Below are positions 1 to 7,762 of a stretch of 64,000 nucleotides of DNA, piece by piece. The notes under the pieces were generated by a model. The model saw nothing but the letters and a program-made list of their open reading frames with translations. It did no database searches and was not told the DNA's origin. Both the position numbers and the translations under genes were made by a program. Position 1 is the first letter of the stretch, and the number at the start of each line of letters is the position of its first letter. The DNA is from UBA5239 sp040391785. Lineage in GTDB: Bacteria > Verrucomicrobiota > Lentisphaeria > Victivallales > Victivallaceae. The stretch lies in the NCBI GenBank assembly GCA_040391785.1, contig JBEBXH010000013.1, positions 1 to 64,000 on the forward strand, written 5' to 3'.

Positions 1-40
1 CTCGCAAAAGGAAAGTTGCAAGCATCACAGTAATTAACAT

Positions 41-124
41 ACAAAATACACAAAATTTCACAAAAGGACTTTATTCCTTGTACGTGATGTATCGATTTTT
101 TGTGTATTTTTGTGAGTTTTGTGG
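41..124. repeat. Imperfect inverted repeat built of 9-nt units
   Basis: The left arm (41-68) repeats units of the type CACAAAATT with a 9-nt period, and the right arm (97-124) holds the complementary type (TTTTGTG units). Together they could form a long A/T-rich hairpin just downstream of the minus-strand monooxygenase gene. It resembles the inverted nonamer repeats at 10723-10826 and 36155-36246. A terminator role for the gene ending at 135 is possible but not shown. Confidence 0.5.
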
Positions 125-134
125 TTAAAAAAAT

Positions 135-434
135 TTATGCCCGCTGGACGATTTTCAGCGTGGTGTCGAGGCGGAGATCGGCGACGTCCTCGCTGTATTT
201 TTTCATGTGCGGAGCGGCGAGGTGGGCCTTCAGATGGTCGAGGCTTTCCCAGCCTTCGACCACGGTGACGAGGTCGGGATAGGACAGGGTCAGTTCGCTT
301 TCGAAGTCGGTACAGGGTTCATAGCTCAGGCAACCGTCTTCGGCCAGCACGTTCGGCACGTTGGCTTCGAAGATTTCCAGGAATTTGTCACGGACGCCGG
401 GTTTGAGCTTGATGGATGCCAGTACGTAGATCAT
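135..434 (-). CDS. Antibiotic biosynthesis monooxygenase (ABM/YgiN-like) domain protein
   Basis: A 99-residue single-domain protein of the dimeric ferredoxin-like ABM fold. The N-terminus MIYVLASIKLKPGVRDKFLE, the Y-E-x-C segment near residue 40, the V-V-E-G-W-E-S segment and the following H-L-K-A-H run are the usual order in YgiN-like quinol monooxygenases and related small cofactor-free oxygenases. Length matches the family (about 95-105 residues). A ribosome binding site (AAGGATT) lies 6 nt before the ATG. It is the last minus-strand gene after the permease at 510-1793, separated by a 75-nt gap containing a heptad repeat, so it may be a separate unit. The substrate cannot be told from sequence; members act on quinols, polyketides or haem-like compounds. 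Confidence 0.85.
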   Translation of the reverse strand: MIYVLASIKLKPGVRDKFLEIFEANVPNVLAEDGCLSYEPCTDFESELTLSYPDLVTVVEGWESLDHLKAHLAAPHMKKYSEDVADLRLDTTLKIVQRA

Positions 435-453
435 TTTGTAATCCTTTTTTATT

Positions 454-488
454 AATTGAGAATTGAGAATTGTGAATTGAGAATTGGG
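454..488. repeat. Tandem heptad repeat, AATTGAG type
   Basis: Five consecutive 7-nt units (AATTGAG, AATTGAG, AATTGTG, AATTGAG, AATTGGG) lie between the stop of the permease gene and the start of the ABM gene. The same 7-nt period with AATTNNN units recurs at 4541-4575 and 13473-13500. Confidence 0.85.
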
Positions 489-509
489 GAAGATGAGTTC
501 ACCTTTCCA

Positions 510-1793
510 TTATTTCATGAAGTAGCGGAGGTAGAGGTAGACGCTGGAAATCAGCAGTCCCGTCACCGCGAACGGCATGCCGTAGGCCGTGAAGGCCACG
601 ATGCTGATGTGGTATTTGTTGCGCTCGGCCAGGCGTTTCATGGTATAATTGGTGGAAGAGCCGAAGAACGAAATACTGCCGCCCAGCGTGATGCCCAGTA
701 CCAGCGCCCACAGGAGCGGATGGCCCACATTCATTTCCGCCGGGAAGGATGTGGCTACTTTCTGGACCAGCGGCACCAGCGCGATCGACAGCGGGATATT
801 GTCCACCACCGATGAGAAAAAGGCCGCGCCCCAAAGGATGAACATGGTCGTCATGAACATGTTGCCGTCGGTGTATTTGGGGAGCCATACGGCGATATCG
901 TCGAAGCCGCCCTGCATTTCCAGCGAGCCGATGATGACGAAGAGGCCGCCGACGAAGATGATCGAGGGCCAGTCGACTTTCTGCAGTACATGGCGCATTT
1001 TCAACCGGCAAACCAGCCCCATGACGATGGAGCCGAAGAGCATGATCACGCCGGGTTCGCTCTTGGTATAGGAACTGACGACCAGCGCGATGATGATCAG
1101 TGCGCCGACGATCAGCACACGCCGGAGCATCGAGGCATCGGCAATGGCTTTTTCCGGCAGCGCCTTCATGATCTGCTGTCTGGTGCCGATGCCGGCGGTG
1201 AAGCAGCGTCCCCGGAAAATCGCCACCAGGCACAGCCAGAAAATCGTGATAATCACGACCGCCGGCGCCAGGTGGATGATGAACTGCATGAAATTGACTT
1301 CGGCCCGGGAGCCCACGATGATGTTGCTGGGATCGCCGATCAGAGTGGTGGTACCGCCGAGGTTGCCGAACAGCGCCAGCAGGACCAGCAGCGGCCGCAC
1401 CGGCAGATTCAGGATCTGGGCCAGCAGGATCGCCACCGGGATGAACAATATCAGCGTGGTGATGTTGCCGAAAAACGCGGAGCACACGGCCACGGCAATC
1501 AGCAGTCCCAGCACGGTCAGCAGCCCGTTGCCCTTGGCCTTGCGCGCGATTTTGATCGAGATCCACTCAAAAAGCCCCGTCTGCGACACGATATCGCCGA
1601 TGATCATGATCCCCATCAGCATGAAAATCACGTTCATGTCGATGGTGTGCGCCAGCGTTTGAAACGGCACCACATTCAGGAACACCACCAGGCATGCGCC
1701 GATCAGCACCGTCAGCGCCTTGCTGATCCGGTCGGTCATCGAAATCACCAGATAGGTCAGGATGAATATGACGATAATCGCGTAATACAACAT
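510..1793 (-). CDS. ArsB/NhaD-type (SLC13-related, IT superfamily) inner-membrane permease
   Basis: A 427-residue polytopic membrane protein with about 11 hydrophobic segments. The stretches MNVIFMLMGIMIIGDIVSQTG, the glycine/threonine-rich NLGGTTTLIGDPSNIIVG loop (about residues 147-165) and a second re-entrant region with G-G-S-I-S-F-F-G-S-S-T-N-Y near the C-terminus are hallmarks of the ion-transporter superfamily including ArsB, NhaD and CitM/SLC13 carriers. It probably exchanges Na+/H+ or moves an anion; the substrate is not resolvable. A strong Shine-Dalgarno (AGGAGAAAA) sits upstream. The gene follows the EIIA-CBS gene by 14 nt, so the two are almost certainly co-transcribed and the EIIA-CBS protein is a plausible regulator of this carrier. 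Confidence 0.85.
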   Translation of the reverse strand: MLYYAIIVIFILTYLVISMTDRISKALTVLIGACLVVFLNVVPFQTLAHTIDMNVIFMLMGIMIIGDIVSQTGLFEWISIKIARKAKGNGLLTVLGLLIAVAVCSAFFGNITTLILFIPVAILLAQILNLPVRPLLVLLALFGNLGGTTTLIGDPSNIIVGSRAEVNFMQFIIHLAPAVVIITIFWLCLVAIFRGRCFTAGIGTRQQIMKALPEKAIADASMLRRVLIVGALIIIALVVSSYTKSEPGVIMLFGSIVMGLVCRLKMRHVLQKVDWPSIIFVGGLFVIIGSLEMQGGFDDIAVWLPKYTDGNMFMTTMFILWGAAFFSSVVDNIPLSIALVPLVQKVATSFPAEMNVGHPLLWALVLGITLGGSISFFGSSTNYTMKRLAERNKYHISIVAFTAYGMPFAVTGLLISSVYLYLRYFMK

Positions 1794-1807
1794 GGAAGCG
1801 TTTTCTC

Positions 1808-2725
1808 CTAAAAGTTGATGATCTGTTCAAGCACCGTGCCCTGGTCGATCATGCCGACGAGCTGGTGACCGTCCACCACATAGATCATCGGGTAGTTCCG
1901 CGTGGTCAGCGCGTGGACGATTTCCAGCAGTGTGGCGACGGTGTTCATGGCACAGAAATCGCTGGTCATCACTTCCCCGGCCAGCGCATTGTTTTGCTCA
2001 AAAAAATATTTTTCAAAGGGTTCGAATTCGCAGATGAAAGAGACGCTTTTCAGCCGGGTCATGAACTCCGGCATGCCGAGCTGGAAGAGCCGGGCACCGG
2101 TGATGTGGCCGACGATGTTGCTGTGATCATCCACCACGGGGACGGCGGAAATGTGTTTTTCGGCCATCAGCTGGATCACCGCGGGCAGGGGGGTGTCGCG
2201 GCGGATGTCGTAGAGCGGAGGGCTCATGATGTCGCGGGCCATGATCGGGATGTCGGAGGAGGCGCCGCACTCCATCAGCAGATTGAGCACCATGCGGCTG
2301 TCGCGCACTTTCAGGATATTGTCCTTGATGCGGCGGTCGGAAAAGAGGCGGATGGTCTGCGACATGACCTTAAGCGCCATGGTCGGGTTCTTCTCGGGCG
2401 CCAGCACCATGCAGACGATATTTACCGGCATTTTGTCGGAGGAACCGTATTCGAGCGGCTTCTGCAGGAACGCCATGCTGACGGCGAGTCCGTGCAGCCC
2501 GGGCAGCCGGGCATGTGGAAACGCATAGCCGTTGCCGACGCCGGTATTGCTGTTCTTTTCCCGTTTAATGACCGAATCGAGGACGCTATTCAGGTCGAGG
2601 TTTGCGTGTTTCACGGCCGGAGAAGTCGACAGGGCGTTCACCATCATCTCAAACAGTTCCAGTTTGTCTTTGGGTTCCACCCCGACCAGGATGGAGTCCA
2701 CTGAAATCAGATTTGCCAGGTTCAT
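1808..2725 (-). CDS. PTS EIIA (PtsN-like) domain fused to a CBS-domain pair
   Basis: A 305-residue cytoplasmic protein. Residues about 3-150 form an EIIA(Fru/Ntr)-type domain with the phosphorylatable histidine in GYAFPHARLPG (His71). Residues about 160-300 hold two CBS motifs (MSPPLYDIRRDTPLPAVIQL and the VMTSDFCAMN segment), a Bateman module that normally binds adenine nucleotides. Such a fusion could connect PTS phosphorylation state and energy charge to a target. The downstream neighbour, 14 nt away, is the ArsB/NhaD-like permease; the upstream neighbour is argS, 23 nt away. No other PTS component is in the window. A role as permease regulator is inferred from position only. Confidence 0.85.
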   Translation of the reverse strand: MNLANLISVDSILVGVEPKDKLELFEMMVNALSTSPAVKHANLDLNSVLDSVIKREKNSNTGVGNGYAFPHARLPGLHGLAVSMAFLQKPLEYGSSDKMPVNIVCMVLAPEKNPTMALKVMSQTIRLFSDRRIKDNILKVRDSRMVLNLLMECGASSDIPIMARDIMSPPLYDIRRDTPLPAVIQLMAEKHISAVPVVDDHSNIVGHITGARLFQLGMPEFMTRLKSVSFICEFEPFEKYFFEQNNALAGEVMTSDFCAMNTVATLLEIVHALTTRNYPMIYVVDGHQLVGMIDQGTVLEQIINF

Positions 2726-2748
2726 CGAATTTCTCCGTTTTTCTATAA

Positions 2749-4539
2749 CTACATAGCCTGAGGCACACCAATCGTCAGCGTTTTCAGGCCGTCCGTCAAT
2801 ACTGTCCGCACCGCCATGCAGAGGGCGAGCCGCACTTTTTTCAGTTCGTCATTGTCGGCGTTCAGCACCGGGCACTCGCGGTAAAAGCGGTTGAAGGCCT
2901 TGGCGGTGTCCAGCAGGAAATCGACCAGCCCGGAGCAATCCTTTTTCTCGGCGGCGGCCTGCAATACCTGCGGGTACTGCCAGAGCAGCATCGAAACCGC
3001 TTTTTCCTCCTTGGTGGAGGCGAGCGACCAGTCGACTTCGGCGGGGTTTACGGCCAGGCCGTCGGCTTTGCGCTCGATGGAGTTGATGCGGGCGCAGGCA
3101 TATTGCACATAAGGTCCGGTGTCGCCTTCGAACTTAACCGAGGCTTGCGGATCGAACATCATGGTGGTTTTCGGGTTGAACTTGAGCAGCATGAACTTGA
3201 GCGCACCCATGCCGATGATCTCGGCGCGTTCGGCCAGTTCTTCGGGGGATACGCCGTCACCGGCGCGCTCTTCGGCCGCGGTTTTGGCCAGTTCGACCAT
3301 TTCGGCGAAAAGATCGTCGGCGTCGACCACTTTGCCCTCGCGGCTCTTCATCTTGCCGGTGGGCAAATTGACCATGCCGTAGGAGAGGTGGAAAAGGTTA
3401 TCGGCCCATTCGTAGCCCATTTTCTTGAGAATGGCAAAGAGCATCTGGAAATGCAGGATCTGCTCGTCGCCCACGACCCAGATCTGGCTCTGCGGATGGT
3501 AGTCTTCGTATTTCTTGAGTGTGGTGCCGATGTCCTGAGTGATGTACACGCTGGTGCCGTCGGAGCGCAGGACCACTTTCGGGCCGAGCTTGCCGAGGTC
3601 AATGAAAATCGCACCGTCCGGACGCTTCTCAAAAACGCCGCGCTCGAGGCCGTCGTAAATCAAATCCTTGCCGAGCATGTACGTTTCGCTTTCCAGATAC
3701 GTGTGGTTGAATTTGATGCCCATGCGGCGGTAGGTTTCGTCGAAACCCTTGAATACCCAGCTGTTCATCATTTCCCACAGCGCGCGGACCTCGAGGTCGC
3801 CCGCTTCCCAGTCCTGCAGCATCTTCTGAGTGGCGCGGCCGAGCTCGGTTTCGAGGAAAAGATCATCATCGCTCTTATCGCCCAGCTCGGGGCGCTCCTG
3901 CTTGAGCTGATCGATTTCGGCCTTCAGCGCCTTGCTGTATTTTACATAAAAATCGCCGACAAGGTGGTCGCCTTTGGTGCCGGTCGACTCCGGCGTGACG
4001 CCGTTGCCGAAGCGCTGGTAACCGATCATCGACTTGCAGATATGAATGCCGCGGTCATTGACCAGGTTGATCTCGACGACGTCGTGGCCGACGCGCTTGA
4101 GCAGCGACGCCAGCGACATGCCGAGCGTGTTGTTGCGGACGTGGCCGAGGTGCTGCGGCTTGTTGGTATTCGGTGCAGAGTACTCGATGACGATGCGCTG
4201 ACGGGCCGATTCGCCGAGGGTGGCGTCCGCCAGCACGGCATCGAGGTCGCCGGCGGTGCGGCGATGGGCGGCGGCGGCCTTCAGCGTCACGTTGACGAAC
4301 GCCTTGACCTGCTCCACGCTCTCGATGTCCGGGTGACTCCCCAGAAACGCAGCCACGGCCCCGGATACCTGATCCGGCGCGGCCTTCAACGCCTTGCCGA
4401 AGCGGAAGCAGTTGATGGTCAAATCGCCGTTCATATTTTCGGGACAACGCTCGGGCACAATCGCCAGCGAGGCATCGGCATTGGGAAACACGCTCTTCAG
4501 ATGAGCGACCAAGTCATTAACAAAATCAAACTGTATCAT
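2749..4539 (-). CDS. argS: Arginyl-tRNA synthetase
   Basis: A class I aminoacyl-tRNA synthetase charging tRNA-Arg, 596 residues (usual 550-600). An N-terminal Add-1-like domain is followed by the ATP-binding signature PNTNKPQHLGHVRNN with the HIGH-equivalent HLGH at residues 130-133. The KMSKS-equivalent is seen as the motif GKMKSREGKV. The C-terminal DALR anticodon-binding domain contains FNRFYRECPVL and ends in the typical TLTIGVPQAM tail. The start codon is directly preceded by a heptad repeat tract (4541-4575) instead of a clear Shine-Dalgarno, which is unusual for an essential gene. It sits between manA and the EIIA-CBS gene in one minus-strand run. Confidence 0.97.
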   Translation of the reverse strand: MIQFDFVNDLVAHLKSVFPNADASLAIVPERCPENMNGDLTINCFRFGKALKAAPDQVSGAVAAFLGSHPDIESVEQVKAFVNVTLKAAAAHRRTAGDLDAVLADATLGESARQRIVIEYSAPNTNKPQHLGHVRNNTLGMSLASLLKRVGHDVVEINLVNDRGIHICKSMIGYQRFGNGVTPESTGTKGDHLVGDFYVKYSKALKAEIDQLKQERPELGDKSDDDLFLETELGRATQKMLQDWEAGDLEVRALWEMMNSWVFKGFDETYRRMGIKFNHTYLESETYMLGKDLIYDGLERGVFEKRPDGAIFIDLGKLGPKVVLRSDGTSVYITQDIGTTLKKYEDYHPQSQIWVVGDEQILHFQMLFAILKKMGYEWADNLFHLSYGMVNLPTGKMKSREGKVVDADDLFAEMVELAKTAAEERAGDGVSPEELAERAEIIGMGALKFMLLKFNPKTTMMFDPQASVKFEGDTGPYVQYACARINSIERKADGLAVNPAEVDWSLASTKEEKAVSMLLWQYPQVLQAAAEKKDCSGLVDFLLDTAKAFNRFYRECPVLNADNDELKKVRLALCMAVRTVLTDGLKTLTIGVPQAM

Positions 4540-4540
4540 A

Positions 4541-4575
4541 AATTCTTAATTCTTAATTCTTAATTCTTAATTTTC
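4541..4575. repeat. Tandem heptad repeat abutting the argS start and the manA stop
   Basis: Four exact AATTCTT units and a fifth variant unit fill nearly the whole gap between manA and argS. The last unit reaches into the manA stop codon (4574-4576). In the transcribed sense it reads AATTAAG repeats ending 1-2 nt before the argS ATG, occupying the place of the ribosome binding site. Confidence 0.9.
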
Positions 4576-5581
4576 ACCAGGTTGTGGTTTTCAGCACGGT
4601 CACTTCGCCCTTGACGAGGGGCTTGACGATGTAGGTACCGAAACACGCCGGGATCAGACAGGTTTCGCCGGCTTCCAGACGGGTCACGCGGGTATCGTGG
4701 CCGACTTCCACCGGGCCGTTGATGGCGCTGATCATGTGGAAACTGGTCCCCGGATCGGTGGTGTCCTGCCATTCCGCCTCCAGCCGCAGGTCGTCCACCT
4801 TGAAAAACGGACAGCGGTTGATGACCGGGAACTTGCGGTTGTGCTGCGCGTGGCCGGAGACCCCGGAAATGCGCGGCGACGTGCGGTTCGTGAAGTCGAT
4901 CGACTCCAGCCCCTGTTCCAGGTGCAGCTGACGCGGCTGACCGTCCTTGCCCACCCGGCCCCAGTCGCTGACGCGATAGGTGGTGTCGCTATTCTGCTGG
5001 ATTTCCAGCAGCAGATTGCCCGCGCCGATCGCGTGGATGGTGCCGGAAAAAATGAAATAGGCGTCGCCCGGTTCGGACTTGAACACCTGCAGGTGATTTT
5101 CCACATCCATCGAATTGATGGTGCTGAGGAGCTGCTGCTTGGTGGTGCGCGGGTTCAGCCCGCCCATGATTTTGGCGCCGGGCTTGGCGGCGATGATGTA
5201 CCACATCTCGGTTTTGGGTTCGGCGCCGTGGCCGATGCGCTTGCAGGCGGCGGCGTCGGGATGAACCTGGAGCGACAGCCGTTCGCCGGCGTCGATCAGC
5301 TTCACCAGCAGCGGGAAGCGGCTCCCGGATTTGTAATTGCCGCCGAGCAGCGCGGTACCGCCGCGTTCGATCAGTTCGCGGAGCGTTTTGCCCTGAAGCG
5401 GGCCGTTGGCCACGACGCTCTGCGCGTCATCGCGGTCGACCACTTCCCAGGATTCCCCGATCGGCTCGGTCGTTTCCGGCAGTTTGCGTCCCAGAACGGA
5501 CGCCAGTTGGTCGCCCCCCCAGATCACCGGCTTGTAAAGCGGCTCAAAACGCAATGGATAGAGTTCTGAAGTGTTGATCAT
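4574..5581 (-). CDS. manA: Mannose-6-phosphate isomerase, class I
   Basis: Zn-dependent interconversion of mannose-6-phosphate and fructose-6-phosphate in the cytoplasm. The 335-residue protein is of the short bacterial type I class. It starts with LRFEPLYKPVIWGGDQL, has the Zn/catalytic segment SLQVHPDAAA followed by EPKTEMWYII, and the second signature GTIHAIGAGNLLLEIQQNSD with YRVSDWGR. These motifs fit the cupin-fold PMI. The ribosome binding site (AGGAATTG) is 6 nt upstream of ATG. It is first in the run manA-argS-EIIA/CBS-permease. It would feed mannose from degraded glycans into glycolysis or supply GDP-mannose synthesis. Confidence 0.93.
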   Translation of the reverse strand: MINTSELYPLRFEPLYKPVIWGGDQLASVLGRKLPETTEPIGESWEVVDRDDAQSVVANGPLQGKTLRELIERGGTALLGGNYKSGSRFPLLVKLIDAGERLSLQVHPDAAACKRIGHGAEPKTEMWYIIAAKPGAKIMGGLNPRTTKQQLLSTINSMDVENHLQVFKSEPGDAYFIFSGTIHAIGAGNLLLEIQQNSDTTYRVSDWGRVGKDGQPRQLHLEQGLESIDFTNRTSPRISGVSGHAQHNRKFPVINRCPFFKVDDLRLEAEWQDTTDPGTSFHMISAINGPVEVGHDTRVTRLEAGETCLIPACFGTYIVKPLVKGEVTVLKTTTW

Positions 5582-5701
5582 GCTTACAATTCCTGTGTAA
5601 AATAAATATCATACAGGAATTTACAGCAAAAATCGCCAATTTCAATCTCAAGCAGCTAAAAAACCACGGAATACACGAAAGTCTTGTCGGATAAGCGGCT
5701 G

Positions 5702-5814
5702 GTAGGGCTGCCTCTCCGCAGGCAGCCGTTTTCCTCGGGCCGAATATCCTGTTGCCACAGGCGACCTGGCAGACGAATCGGAGTGAACGGCGCTCTGCGG
5801 AGAGAGCGCCCTAC
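5702..5814. repeat. Pair of REP-like hairpins in inverted orientation
   Basis: The 255-nt gap between manA and the transporter holds two related hairpins. The first (5706-5727) pairs GGCTGCC with GGCAGCC around the loop TCTCCGCA; the second (5789-5810) pairs GGCGCTC with GAGCGCC around TGCGGAGA, the reverse complement of the first loop. Aligned head to head, flanks (GTAGGGC) and loops match while the stems differ at three compensated base pairs. A third relative lies at 30863-30888. Also in the gap, 5657-5676 resembles one arm of the nonamer repeats. No gene is visible here. Confidence 0.8.
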
Positions 5815-5836
5815 CCGGGGAGGGGTTAAAAATCCC

Positions 5837-7750
5837 TCATTTTTCCACCGGGACCACGATACCGCGCATGATCACGTTCTGGCAGAGCATGAACACCAGG
5901 AAGGTCGGGATCGACGCGATAATCAGCGAGGCGTAAACAATCCCTTCGCTGCTGGTCATCTGCAGCTGGTACAGCCACGGCATGATCGTCCACATGTTGC
6001 GGTCCTGGCAAATCAGCAGCGCCATCATGAAGTTGGAGTAGGCCGCGGTAAACGCCTGGAGCGCGATCACCGCCAGAATCGGCTTGGAGAGGTTCATGGT
6101 CAGCTGCAGGAAAATGCGGGGTTCGCTGGCGCCGTCGAGCATGGCGCTTTCGTACAATTCCTGGGGCAGCGAGTCAAAGAACCCTTTCAACAGGAAGATC
6201 TGGTAGCCGTTGGCCAGCCCCGGCAGGATCAGCGCGCCGAAGGTGTTCAGCAGGCCGAGCTCACGGAGCATCAGGAAGTTCGGAATCTGCGTCACCATTT
6301 GCGGGAACGCCATGGTCAGCATCAGGAAAAGCAGTACTTTGTAGGAGGACGGCGGGCGGAAGCGGCTCAGCGCGTACGCCGCCAGCGGGTTGACGATCAG
6401 CGCGCACATCACGGCGAGGAAGCAGTAGATGGCGGTATTCATCAACCCGCGGCCGTGGAACAGGATGTAGTCGGAGACCACGATGAAGTTACGCACGGTG
6501 TATTCGAAACGCCATTTGGCCTTGTGCTCCATGATGTTGCGGTAATGGGACTCGCGCTGCGGCGGGTAGATGTCGGTGATTTTTTCGATATTGAGCCCGC
6601 AGGCTTGGTTAATGCCCTCGATGGTCTGGTATTTTTCCAGCAGGTAATCCTGGAACTCGAATTCCACGCTCAGGATCGACAGTGCTTCGGAGGGGACTTT
6701 GTGCAGGATTTCGGTAGTCGGGTCGAGCCAGCCCTGGACGAAGGAACCCCAGTCCGCCATGATTACCCCGGAGTACGGGATACGCTCCACCAATGGAATT
6801 TCGGTGAATTCCTTGTATTTGGTGCCGTATACTTTGTTCAGACTGTCGATTTCCAGGTATTTGGCCTTCAGGTAATCCTGGAACGAAGGGAGCGCGGAGG
6901 CGTCCACGCGGGTCCAGAACAGGTTCAGCACGTTACGGACGAAGAAGTCCCAGTCGCGCTGTTCCGCTTCGGATTTATCCTTCGGGAAATAACGCGAGAG
7001 GACGATTTCGTCGTAGCTTTTGTATTCGGTTTTGTGGGTATCGTTGTATTTTTCGATCTTGTCGCTGTACTGGGTCAGCAGGAAGTTGTATTTGTAATAC
7101 CCGATTGCAGTGGTGTAGGTGCGCTCGGGCTGGGGGCTGGCGTCCTTGAACTTGTACCAGGCGACCTGAAATGGAATATGCACGTTCGGCATGGTCCGGC
7201 GGTAGATGAACGAGGTTTCGGAGACCATGAAACTGGGCCAGGCCACGAATTCGGTGCCTTCGGCGGCATTCATTTTGTCGAGGTCGCCGTTGTATTTCTT
7301 GTAGATCTGCGATTTGAAATCGCGCAGATTGATCGGGGCACTGCCGCGAGAGGTGTTGATCAGGCTGTGCCCGAGCTGGAAATAGATGAAGGGATATTCT
7401 TTTTCGACCAGAAACTTTTCCCAGACGTCGACGAATTTGGTCCGGGGATCTTCCGGCACCGGGAAGGTCCTGAACTCCGTGATGGGAGTATTGTAGACGA
7501 TTCGCGCGGTCGGGGCGGATTCATTGAACAGCCCTTCCAGAGTTTTCTGGTACAGCGCAGTGTCATTGTGCAGATACTGCGGAATTGGATTGGCGTCGGT
7601 GGCGTCCACGCCGCTCTTGGTGGTGCCGGTGATCATGAGCCAGAACGGATAGATCATCGTGAGGGAGCCGAGAATCAAGGCGAGGTAAATCGCGCCGATC
7701 AAGGCCCTGACCTTAATACTTTTGCGTCCGATGGTGGAAATAATGCCCAT
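5837..7750 (-). CDS. Sugar ABC transporter permease (MalG-like) with a large extracytoplasmic insertion
   Basis: The 637-residue protein is more than twice the length of a usual MalG-type permease (about 280). One N-terminal membrane segment (about 15-42) is followed by a soluble region of roughly 380 residues (about 44-425) rich in charged and aromatic residues. The normal five remaining membrane segments then follow, containing the EAA loop signature ELYESAMLDGASEPRIFLQL that docks the ATPase. The placement predicts that the insertion is on the periplasmic side. It follows the fused binding protein-permease by 12 nt and is surely its partner. No ATPase gene is present, so an MsmK/UgpC-type shared ATPase elsewhere is expected. 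The sugar is unknown. Confidence 0.88.
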   Translation of the reverse strand: MGIISTIGRKSIKVRALIGAIYLALILGSLTMIYPFWLMITGTTKSGVDATDANPIPQYLHNDTALYQKTLEGLFNESAPTARIVYNTPITEFRTFPVPEDPRTKFVDVWEKFLVEKEYPFIYFQLGHSLINTSRGSAPINLRDFKSQIYKKYNGDLDKMNAAEGTEFVAWPSFMVSETSFIYRRTMPNVHIPFQVAWYKFKDASPQPERTYTTAIGYYKYNFLLTQYSDKIEKYNDTHKTEYKSYDEIVLSRYFPKDKSEAEQRDWDFFVRNVLNLFWTRVDASALPSFQDYLKAKYLEIDSLNKVYGTKYKEFTEIPLVERIPYSGVIMADWGSFVQGWLDPTTEILHKVPSEALSILSVEFEFQDYLLEKYQTIEGINQACGLNIEKITDIYPPQRESHYRNIMEHKAKWRFEYTVRNFIVVSDYILFHGRGLMNTAIYCFLAVMCALIVNPLAAYALSRFRPPSSYKVLLFLMLTMAFPQMVTQIPNFLMLRELGLLNTFGALILPGLANGYQIFLLKGFFDSLPQELYESAMLDGASEPRIFLQLTMNLSKPILAVIALQAFTAAYSNFMMALLICQDRNMWTIMPWLYQLQMTSSEGIVYASLIIASIPTFLVFMLCQNVIMRGIVVPVEK

Positions 7751-7762
7751 TTTCGATCTACC

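Noticed and set aside
3103..4563. 486-codon plus-strand frame opposite argS
   Set aside because: A shadow of argS; the minus strand encodes all argS motifs.
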